Positions 22,701 to 34,700 of a stretch of 64,000 nt of DNA are shown one piece after another. Source of the stretch: Phalacrocorax aristotelis. Taxonomy: Eukaryota > Chordata > Aves > Suliformes > Phalacrocoracidae. The position numbers and the translations under genes are program-made. The notes under the pieces were generated by a model, which was not told the DNA's origin, did no database searches, and saw only the letters and a list, made by a program, of their open reading frames with translations. Every line of letters starts with the position of its first letter. Positions within the stretch are counted from its first letter, which is position 1. Where the stretch lies: NCBI RefSeq assembly GCF_949628215.1, contig NC_134282.1, forward strand, positions 9,546,223 to 9,610,222. The letters are read 5' to 3'.

Positions 22701-25700
22701 TTCTCAACTATTTTTTGCAAAAATATGTTCAACACAAGATCTCCAGTTCCTGCTTATTTTATAAGCATTTTTATGCAAAGCTATCACAGATAATCCTTTA
22801 ACACCTTGAAGCAATCAATGTATGACCAGAATTTACTGTACCTTCCATCAACATGACTCCCTTTGCATTACCTCGACGTAGCCTTTGCTCCTTTGTTCCT
22901 CACTGAACTACCTGGGGAAAACACACCACCAGCAACTTTGTATTTCTCCGTTCAGCTGCAGATCTAGAAGAGACACTCAGTTGCTTACAGAGTGTCAGAA
23001 TGGTGCCTCAGTGGAGAACTCCATTTCAGACCATACCGGTTCCACATACATGTCAAGCTTTGCTTGTCATTTCTCCCTTCTGTCCTACCCTCTAATGGAT
23101 TCTTAAGTTACTTCTTTCAGTAATGGTATTTAACACTCTGCAAAGCACAGCCACACCATTATTCACTGGCTAGGCAGCTGGCAGAGGCATAGTTAATTCT
23201 TGGCCTGAACACCCAAAACGGTAGCATGTAATAATGGATACTTCCATTACAGAATATCAATGTATGCATTCAATTTTCCATTATTCCTACACTGTAACCT
23301 CAGGGAAAGAGAATGACACTAACAGGACATGGACTTAGAACCACTGAGTCCTCTCATGACAAGATTACATTAGAGAAACTGAACTATGTTTCAGAGGCTT
23401 TATTTTATTCCACTAAATACTTATTCCAGTATCTAGGGGGATATTACAGAAGCTGCACATTCTCCTGCTCTGCCACTCATTAAAAACCAGGCTTGTCGAG
23501 GTTACCTTGCTGCACTCTGAAAGTATCCACTTCTCATACCACCAGTGCAAACCAGTTCGCAGGTGTCCCAAGGACAGCTTCAGTGCTACTGAGCAGGGCA
23601 CCAACACAGTCCATGACAGAGGATCATTTCTGCAGTAGCACTCCTTTGGTCACTGCTCATCAGACATCACAAAGACTGCTTGCTTGGGAACTTGTTCCGT
23701 TCCCTTTTGATTTAAACTTGCCAAACAGAAGCTGGGCATTTCCTACTACCTTGACCGGGGGGAGGGGGGGGGGGGGGGCAGTGGGGAAGGGGGTGGCAGC
23801 CTGGTGAGACAATCAGGTGAAAGATTACAGAAATGGTAACTACTTACTGAGTCTCTGTTCCCAGGAGCATCTCTACCTTCTCTCCTGCGTGGTTACTGAG
23901 GACCGCTAGTCTGAAGAGGTGAGCTGCGGAACTCTGCCGCAAGTAGAGCATAGTTGAAGTGTTCTTTACAGGAGAAGAAGTCAGGTCCTCACTGTCACAT
24001 TGTTGTACCACCAGCTGGTCCCTTAGAGAATAATCTGTAACATTGTAGCTCTCTTCACTGCAGAACAAAGAAGGGGAAAAAAAAACCCACAAGTTTAATC
24101 TTCAGTTTTCCATTAAGTATGGAAGCGAACTCAGTCATAGAATCCACTTTTAACTACGCAGTATGGCACAATTCTTCTGACACCTCAGATCTTAATCTTT
24201 TCTGTTTGTTTTTGAAATGACCAATTTTCTAAGATATAAAGGAGATCAGTTTTAAAACCCTGTGGAATTTAATTTAGTGGCACAGTGAAGTGACTTTGGT
24301 GTTCTTGAGATGGTGTAAACTCAACTCCACTAAATTTGAAAACAAGCACGGCAACGATACAGAATTGCACTTTTTTTCTTCTGTAGTGTCACATGAACAA
24401 CAGGCTGTAGTTGTAGAACAACACAGGAAAAAAGTAACATTTCCCTTTTCTTGTGCCTGTACGGCTACGGCTATGTATACTGCTTCCCGATAAACACTAT
24501 TGATCTTCATTTTAAATACAGGATAATCATCTGTACTCCTGTCCATCTGCATGTAGAAGGTCTAGTCCAAAAACTGTTTTACAATATTCTGAAACATAAC
24601 CTTAGTCAATTTTGAGTTTTAAAAATGGGCAAAGGCTTGTTGCACACTATCCATCTTGCAAAACGCACTGTGCAACTTACCATTTAGAAAGCGCTTTGTA
24701 GGTAAACACACCAACCCTAAGTGATATGAATAAAGATTGCTGCATGTACTTAGCAACTTCCTGGCAGCAACTAGAAAGAATTCTAAGAAATTAAGCAAGT
24801 TAGCAGCTTTGCTTTGCTTATGGTTGAAATGCAGGGGGAGAGGTGGAAAAAACTTATTTTCACTGACACAATACCACGTTTGCACAGAAAACAGAAGACT
24901 TCAGAACTACTTCTTATGTCAAAGTCATCGAATGTTGAATTATACCAAAATGACATTATGGTAGTTTTCCCAGGTAGGTGAAAACATGCAAACATCAGCC
25001 ATCACAAACGAGAACATAAAAGCATTACTAATTTTAACAACAGAAGGGCTTAAATAAAACCATGGATTCTTCCCTGAACAGCAGGTTTTTATTTCTAGAT
25101 GTGAGAATCACTTCAGCTAATCAAGATTTTCTTGAGAGGTGAAGACGTGGCAAAGACAGGAAGCAGCACGTCTGGACAGGGCACACTTAACATACAACAA
25201 TGCTAGTGATAGCAGTGAACAGTTCCTTCAACCCCCCTATTCTTCAATCCATTACGATGTATTTATGACATGTGCTTCAACTTCAGAATATCCAGGCATC
25301 TTAAGCAGCATTCTTCAGCACTCTTAGGTGAGGTCAATCAGTTTTTGTATCTATTGGTTTTGATATTTATTCATCTCCAAGCAATACTGGAAATATATTT
25401 TTTTTCAAGTGGAAAACAACTCCACTTCCAAATTCTAAAGTAATGAAACACAGCTAAAGAAACAGTTAAAAGAATCTACATCACTCACTCAAGAAATAGC
25501 AACTGATGACAAGAAAAGAGAAGCCAGCTGAAAAGGCCTTTTTGTTCCACTGAAGCTCATGAGCATATTTCCCTGAATTGTCTTACATGCATTTGCAAGT
25601 TTAACCAGGACAGATCATAAATCCAGGACACTGATAAACTAATTATCTCATGATTTCACATAAGCTTGTAAACTTTTTTCAAATTTATTGTCATACACTG

Positions 25701-28700
25701 GTGCAACATGAAAACATAGAAGAAACCTGCTTACATAGGCATGAAGCCACTTCTCCCTCCTAGCCCATACGTTGTTGTGTTTGTCAAATTTTGCAGGAAA
25801 TCAAATACATCAAGTTTTAAAGTGCAATTATATATAGTCCACCTTAAAGTAAAATCTATTTAGACCTCAGTCTTGAGTGATTAAAAGCTATGTTACAGCC
25901 TCATATTACTATGGTTCATTGAAATAATTTAACCTGAAAAAATACTTGAGAAGATTAATTTTGCTGCCAGAGATATACAGAAACCTAAGCACTGAGCTGA
26001 TAGAAATCAAATTGCAAACACCTGGAACTGAAGCAGTCTGAAATGCTGATGGTGACATACCCCTTTCTGGCAGGTGTAAATGAAGCGTATTCTGCCTTTA
26101 TGGTTGCTCAGCTTTTACAGGAAAATGGAGAGAAGCTGACTGAGGGCATGTCTGTTGGGATATATTCTACCCAGTTTGTGAACTGTCAGAAAAATAGCTG
26201 TGACTACCTTGGTGGTTAATATGGTTTTTATAATAGTCTTTATAATTCTTTCTGAAGGACTAAAAAAGAATTGCTAAAACACAACTGAGCAACACTGTGA
26301 CTCAAATCATAAGTTATTGCTGATTTCTGTGACTCATGCAGCATTAGAAGATTTTCTCTATTCTTCAAGTGATGACAGGTTTACACATCATATTGTATTT
26401 GTGGATTTTTGTGGATTAATAGTCTCTGCCAGTGCATCTAGTCTAAAAACAAAGTTCTTATTGCAGCTACATGGGGTACATTTTTTACTTTTGTTCTGTG
26501 AATTAAATACTTGCATTTTTTTTTCCAATACAGCTTTGTACATTCTCAAACAATTGACATAGTTTCATTAGTTTCATGTTCTAATCCGTCTCGTCTTTTA
26601 TTGAGGAGTTTGGGGGCTTTGCAAAGGGAAGAGAAGCCATGACAGACAATGCTTAGTTAAGATTTGTCACACAGAGGGACTGAAATCACTGTAGCTCATA
26701 AGATAAATGGTACTAACAATTCCCCGCAAGCCGTTGGAGTTTTCTACTCTGAGGGCTGGAATCGCAGCTCCCCAGTCAGGTACCATTGACAAGGGCACAA
26801 AACATACCAAAACTTCCACAATCACTGTTGCAAGAACTTAAAATGGCTTTAAAAATTCTCCACCCAGTTTCAATTAACCTAGCTTTTGATCAGACTGTTG
26901 TCCGTGCTCCTTAGAGTAAAAAAAAAAAAAAAACAAAAAAAACTTAAAAATAAGTCACATTGGAAATGAGATGGACACAGCAAACTTTCAGATCTCTGTA
27001 AAAATGAAGCCAGTTTAATTACAGTATTACACATGACTTCTTGGATGCCTAAGTAGAAATAATACAGATCACAAATAGGTTTTGGTCTAATTAAAGGAAT
27101 TTAACATGAGCGCACTGAGAAGCTGGGAGATTCTTCAATATTGCAGCATGTGAAAAGCTAAGTTTTAGTTTCTGCACATATAACCCAAGGACACTAAAAG
27201 GAATCTTAATTCAAATGTATTCTCTATGTCCTTATCTTTTGGGAAAGGTATGCACACAGCTCCTACCTGAAACATAATAAATTTAAATTTACTGTGATTG
27301 TTCTGCTTAGAAAAGCGTTAAGTGTTTGAGAGACTATGAGAGGGGAGAGAGTAGAGACTGTGCATTTAGGTTTCCCATTCCCCTAAATCCAGATCTAGAT
27401 TGAAATTAATTCATTTATCCACAAAAAGATGCTACTTATCACTTAAGGACAACTGTTTCAAGTGCCATCCATAGTAGCTGAGGGTTCCTACTGAAGAAGA
27501 AAAAACCCCGTTTTATATCTAATTTACCAGTCTCTCTCTCCTTCCCTCTTTCTTTTTTCTTAAAATACACACTCTAAACCAGGGAAAGGTTGGTTTGGTG
27601 TGGGTTTTTGGTTTTTTTGTTTGTTTGGGGTTTTTTTTTGTGGGGGTGTGTGTGGGGTGTGTGTATGTGTTCTGTGTGGTTTTTTGTTTTTGTTTTGTTG
27701 GTTTTGTTTGTTTAAACAAGTCCGTTAGGTATTTTAGTCTAGGCAATCCCTGGTTAGCCAAGGGCAGAACTAGCAGAAGGTAAGGATGCTGCTGTAGCTA
27801 TTTGGGAATCTTGAATCTGAAAAAATAATGCAGTCTAGACATTTTCATAACGAATAATAAATGCATTCCTTACTAATTAATCAGCTAGCATATGCATTTG
27901 CATAACTAATAATAAATGCATTCCTTACCAATTAGTCAACAGAGATAAACCTCTATAAATCGCTCCTGTTTATCTCCATTCAGCAAAACTGTGTGTTTTG
28001 AAGCTAGTAGGCAGTCCTCATCTTTTTACTTCCTGTGCCCTCTGTGAGGCCCACAAACTCTCCTCCTTTCAAACGGATAATGAAATATGCTGATAATACC
28101 GGCAGTGCTGGAGTGAGCCCATGTACATAAACAGAAACTTAATCCTCTCAGCCAGGCAGCAGAGGAACCAGAACGACATTTAACAGAGTCTAAAATCACT
28201 GTAACCGGATAATACAATGATGCCAACATTCATTTTCAGTTTAAATCTGAATGTTTTTGCTAAACTTTTATTTAGATTCAGAACACGAAACAACAGGATT
28301 ATTTTATATCCCTTCACAGGAAATGCACGCAAATTTTAGAGGCACTTTTATGAAGACCAAATATCTATCGATGTACCACCATCTGTCCTAGGCCACCTGT
28401 ACTTTAGCGAAAGCAAAAAGCACGTGGTCAGTCTCCTGATTCCCTTTACTCTTTCCAGCCGCGCTACTCTGAAATCCTTGGTGTTCCGTAGCAGTTACTT
28501 TGCATTTGTGCTTGCCTTCAGTTACAAAATCACCCCTGGCATCTTGAGAAAATCCATGGTTTCACAAGCAGGTAGCATTCCCAAGTAGCAGTGAACCTTT
28601 GGGTGATTTCCAGTGTAGGAAGTCCAGCTGCATTCCACTGTCAAGGTGTCTCAGGAGCTGACAAGCCACAGAGCGATTAAGAGAGACAGGTGGTATCCTT

Positions 28701-31700
28701 AGGGGATTATGGAAAACAGACTATTCAATAAACGTACATTCATTCAATAACACAAGCCCCTCTGGAGTTCACCTGAAATCTTCCAAAAGCACTGAGGATG
28801 TAACTGGTGCATTTTCAGAATAGCTGGATAAGGCAGCTCTTTAGCTGTATATAACAAAACTGTATTTAATTCTGGAGTTCTCCTGACCTCTGCAGAACAA
28901 AGAGCTAGCTCATTGGCAGCTTTGAGCATTAATAACTAAAATATGTAACCAAATCTCCATGGTCCCAGAAGGGCATGTGGAATAAAAGGAGGCATTTGAC
29001 TTTACGTAGAATTCAAAGCTAGCTGTATCCTGGTTTTAGCAGAGTATTGTTACAGTGCACACTTCTGAGCCTGCAAAAGGTATCGGAGAAATCGCCTTCT
29101 CTGTGGCCTGGTCCTCTCCTCTCCTCAGGCAGCTGTAAAGTGCCCACTACAGAAACTCTAGACAAACACCTATCTAAATCCAGCAGTTAACGCTCATCAG
29201 CTGCGCAGGGGAGGTATGGATGATACAAAAATGGGCTGTCTGGTAGCTGACATGGAAAGCATAAGCCTCTGAAAGATTTCACAGTGGCATGAGATATAAC
29301 CACACAGCGTGCATTAAAAGGGAAGATATTTTGGTAGCTAAATTCCATTTAACCTACTTAATGGATGAGAGAAGACAGTTAAACCTTGTGGTTTCAATCA
29401 GGAGGTGAACTTGTAGCTGAGGAAGATTATGATGAATAAAGTATCATTATGATGAATAAAGTATCATTATAACATAAGAACTCTGGAGCATGCCTGAGTA
29501 TACACCAACACAAGACCTCTCTATCTTTTTTATAGCTAAAATGTAACAGTTCCCATTATAAACAGGTCTCTAGAACACTTGCTCACTCAGTATTTAAAAT
29601 GCAGTTCTTCAACGATGGCATTTGGAAAGCGTCCCTGAAATGAGGATGCGAGCAGTGACGTACACCGTATCTGGCTGGACTAGCATTACTTAACCATTAC
29701 TAGCATGACTTCTCTGACAGGTGCCATCAAGCCTGGCCTTGAAGTCAGGACCGAGCCATTCTGGGCTGCGTGCGCGAAGTTCTACATATATGGCAAACAG
29801 CTCAGATGGGATAGCTGGAGATTAACTGTTGGGTAAACATTAGACAGCATGATTGGAGCGCTAAGTAATTAGTATTTTTAGCACAGTAGTGAGGAGTGAT
29901 TTTTTTGTGCAATGTTAAGAATCTTCTGAAATGCAACTGCTCAAGTAAAAATACAAACATTTATACTCAGCTAGAAACAAATGTTTCTGTCCACTGCTGT
30001 GGTGTCCATGGTAACACTGTTGGTGAGAGAACAGATCACCAAAACCTCAGATATTAATAAACTTATTCACTTGGGCGAAGTACATGCCTCATGCTCAGAA
30101 TATCTGGGAGACTCACAGAAATCGGTCCTTTTCAATTACATCCATTTGTTTAGAGGGTCTTGGGAGAGTGACTGTGTGAGTCTGATCATTAACACGAAGT
30201 GTTCTTGAATTTTGGCTTCTGGGCCCATTTAGGACATTTCAATTCCAGCAGCTAGGAGCTGTTATAAATCAAAAGCCCCAAAGTCTGGGTAAGATGTGTT
30301 GTTATAAAAATCTGTCTTATAATCTGGACAACAAGCCATCACATAGGAAACCGATAAACAATGTAACAAAACAGATAATAGATTTTTCACTGTTTTCCCA
30401 ACTCAATCATTTACTTCGCTACCAGCACAATAATACGTTACCACTACTCCCATGAGAAAAGAAATGCACTCTCTAAAAAAGTGCAGTACAACTCCCATGT
30501 GCTGCCAGTGATTTAACAAGAGGCTGTCGCAGAAACATTTCAGCGTAAGCTTTGATAAACACTAAATCTTAGAAACATGTTCACATCAGTAAGATAGCTG
30601 GGGAGAAATCTGCTCACTTTTCTTCCCACCTTTTAAGAAAAAACCCTTTCTCTTAGATATTTTTTCCCCTCCATTTTCATTTTGCCTTCTCTTTGCTTCA
30701 GTATTAGCATTTTCTTCCCAGATTTTGTATCATACCTTATCCCCAAAATTTCTTACTTGAATTATGGATGTGAAGTTTCACAAAAGGGTTTCTTTTAAAA
30801 ATATCCCGTATTTGGCTTAACTAGCCAACCCAGATGCAAAACAATTGTTCTGCAGAACAGTTTTCAGCCTTGGGAATAAGGTTTATCTATCAAGTATTAC
30901 CTAACGGCATCAGCAGAGAATGTAAATTCTATTCCATTCAGTTCAATTATTCTAAACCTCTCCTTGAATCTAGTGATAATTTAAATGGAGACTGCTGGAA
31001 GTGGTCGCCCACACACCATTCTCAAAAACAGCCCAACTGTGGAAAGTGGGGAGGGGAATGAAAATTTACATTTCTTTATTCTTCCAAAACTTCTCCCTTT
31101 GCTAAGGCATCAAGGATGAACTTTTTAATTTGGCTGACAATTCAGAATTTCAATTGCATTTGCCAAAAATATACCTGTTTAACTGTTAAACCACTGTTTA
31201 ACAAGTGGTTACTTGTCATTTTGAAACACTGTCTGGTCAAGCAATATTAGAAACTCCGATATCTACAGAATTCATTTACTCTCTCAGACATGGCGTATCA
31301 AAACATGCAAATAGCTTCACAAATGTTTACTGGACTTAAATCGCATTTAGTCTGTATTTCCTCCTGGTTTATGCTGCAACTGTACCTGGTCCACTTCTCT
31401 TTGAATCTCCTTCATTCTTTCAAACAAACAAGTGTCTAGAAAATATGTAAAAATGCTGGGGATGCAATCAAGTTTGCCATTCCAAAGCCGGAAAGCTTTG
31501 GTTTTCATTTCCCCTAGGGTGAGGCACACGCAGCAGTCATAATAACTTTAAAAGAAAATGGTAACTCAGCTGTGCTCTTTGCGATTCAAGGAGTTGAAAA
31601 GAAAGTTGATTTTATATTTGGGAAGCTCTTACCTCTTCTTCTTGGTGATAATGAGGACATCATTAAAAAGGAAGAAGTACACCTGCTGTTTAGAAGTTCT

Positions 31701-34700
31701 TTTAGAAAAAAGTCCAGTGTCTTCTACATATGCTGTTAATTCACCCCTTTTTACCAACCATCGTGAAGAAGAAACCAATGGAAATGGCTACAAAGGAAGA
31801 AGACAACATTTTAATCCTTCCAAAGTAGAGATTTTTTTTTTTTAAAAAAAAGTAACAGAGTTGTTGCTTATTTGGGAAAAAAAAAAATGCTTGAACAAAC
31901 TCAAAGCTCAGAGATCATGAGTTCAAGCACAAAACAGAGGTTATCAAGGTTTAAGGTATCTTCATCGTTCACATAACACACAAGTGACAGCCTGCAAATA
32001 CTTGAAAACTACTCATGCACATGACCTGATTGCTCATCTCACATAAAAATGGATAGACTTGACTGGTCATACTTGGGACGGAACAGACTATGCGTGATCT
32101 TCTAAGGAGATTAAAAGAGTGTCTTCCAGGAATATGTAAGTTCTTGCAGAGTAAGCAGTCATTCTTTAAGCACGTATGAACACTGGATTTTCCTCTAGGT
32201 ACCTCACAGCTTTTCTACCTAAACAGCTGGAAAGAAGAGCTTCAGCTTCTCATCTCAGACACGAGGACTGCTGGACGCTGCGCTTCATTTGCCTAAGGCC
32301 AGTTAAAGTGACGCTGTTCCTTCTTCCTGATGGTGGGTTCTGTACCACGCACAGAATTAAAAAATGTTAAATCCTGTAACAGAAATACACTTGTACACTT
32401 TGCAATAGTCTGTAAGTACAAAAACACGCATAGATGATGGAGACAGCACCGCTGGAGATGGGATTGGTCCTAATGCAGTACTGAACATCGCTATTGAGTT
32501 CAGAGTATGCAGACCTTTTTTTCCACAGAAAAGCAAAGTAGGTGAGGAAAGCCAGAAGGCTTACCCACAAATGTGGTCAAATCCATTTTCTACTCTAAGT
32601 AAACTGAAGTTCCAACACAGCTCTGTGAAAGAATGTGCAAAGCAGTATGTGATATGTAGTGTTCGAATTAGCTGTCTGTTTTAATGCCAAAACAATATAG
32701 CTTGCTCATGACAGCATAAATTCACCAGTGGTTTGAAAGACACGTCTGAAAGTTTTTAGGAGGCATCTCTTTAGATACCCACTTATGAAAGGCCATGTTA
32801 GTAATTAACTGCCCTTCCCCAGTATGAACTTCAGCCTTATTTTTCTCTCCTGTCTTCCATTTTGTCAGAAAAGGTGACTGTTATTTTTTACTACAATTGT
32901 TTTGCTGTTTGCTACTGCAGCTGAAGGGGATGGGCAAGTCAGGCTGCTCCAGGCACGCTGCTATACCGAGTCATAGACTCGAGCTCGTCAGAGCACCCTC
33001 TCAGACCAGACAAGACAACTCACTGTGGATATGTCACTGGCTCCAGGAAAAGTCAGTCAGGTTTGCATAAACCTTCATCCCTCAATTTATGAGGTATAGG
33101 TAGAATCACGCTTCCAAGGTAATTACCATACCAGACCACTTATATTTTTTTCCCTTGATAGCAAGAAGGGAAGTTTCCCAAGTACTTGCTATTCTCATTA
33201 GAACCTCTTGAAATATCATAGAGTTACCTGTCCACTCATAGCTTTATCTAAGATGGATATTTAAGGATACTATAGCTCCTCTTACTCTTTATCTAGGTGA
33301 TGTAGTTGAACTCTAAGTGTTCTGTGGAGCAGGATCTCCATTTCTCTCTAGGGCGAGGACCAACACCTGCGACAGCTGAAGCAAGCCAAAGAGGATCATA
33401 GCTGCCTAATGTCAAGACCAGGCTTTATTAATCCAAACTATTCCCAACTGCGGGAGGAATAGACAGCTTCTGTTTCTCTGGGCCATGGACACCAAGGGAG
33501 ATGTGAGACTGCACGTCCTGGTCATACAGAGAACAGATTGTCCCTGAAGCTGTACCGTGACATACGATGCCGGAGGACAAAGGTCCATTGCAGTGCCGGC
33601 AGCTGTCCCACCGACCAGGATTCCTCAGTCAATGATCTCACCGACTGCTGCTAGCACTGAACCAAGGAGAGCTGCTATGTGGGAATGCCTCTTCAATGAC
33701 ACAGGGAGGACAGGGTATTCCTGCTAGACTGTGCTGTCACCAGGCAATATTCAAAGCAAAGATACTGACCTCCTCCATAGGTTTCACCCCTCATCGCTGG
33801 AATGACCTGTTTGGGTCCTAACTTCAATACCGAAGATGCTGGTACTTTTGTCTCTGAGCTCCTTTGGGTACCGTCCACGTGCTGGATAGAGCATCTGAGG
33901 ACACCTGGTACCAGTCCCCCACTGGTACCAAAAAGGATGGGGCTGAGCAACTTCTGCAAGTGAAGCCTGAGCTGCGCAACCTGTACCTTACAGGTTCTCC
34001 AGCAGCAGGTACATGGTACCACTGGAAAAGAAGAGGCATCCACTTTGCCCATGCTTACTTATATTTGTACCTAAGACGTTCCACAGTAAATAGGCGCTTA
34101 CTGTTAAGTTTTATGGAGCACATATTTTTCTTCATCCCAAGTGAAATAATTAAATTTTTGTTTTACTTTGAATGTAACTTTCTGCTTATCAAACTTCCCT
34201 ACTTGCTTTGCTGCTGTTCAAATTAATTATCAGTCTTGCATGATTAGACTAATGAAGACAACTGCTTTCTTTCCCTCATTTAAAGCACCTTTCACATGCT
34301 TGTAAAAAACACTTCTTCATTCAGCTTGTCAGCTGTCTTTTCGTTCTGCGTGGGTTGTCTTTTTATATCTTTTAATCGCTTTAGCTGCTCTTTACTGAAC
34401 TGATGTCAACTTGTCAATACTTGCCCCATAGTATTATGCCAAAACCAAAATCCAGTGCTTTGACTGTGATCTCGCTGTTGGAAGCACAAAATGTTAACTC
34501 CCTCATTTTACATGCAGCCACCCGCGTGCTTTTGAATTCTGAGGTATGATTTTACAGTGACTCTGAAGTGGAATAGCAAAACAATTATTCCAAAGATGCT
34601 TTTTCTGCCACCACGCAGTACCACAGAACTCTCTTCCCTATGCCTTCCATTAGGTGTACTAACAGCAGGTGAAAGTTGCTTAAATTGCAAAACATAGCAG

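Larger units (their letters stand above)
18345..23847 (-). other. ARHGEF26: ARHGEF26 intron, 5.5 kb
   Basis: No gene recognised. It holds a 21-bp tandem duplication at 20398-20439 and a G-rich tract at 23757-23778 only about 70 bases downstream (on the +) of the PH exon donor. Open frames are short and unrelated to known proteins. Confidence 0.75.
24058..31632 (-). other. ARHGEF26: ARHGEF26 intron splitting the PH domain, 7.6 kb
   Basis: No gene recognised. It holds a poly-A run near 26917-26931, a T/G-rich tract at 27588-27718, a 38-bp imperfect repeat pair at 27846-27938 and a 20-bp tandem duplication at 29426-29470. Confidence 0.75.
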
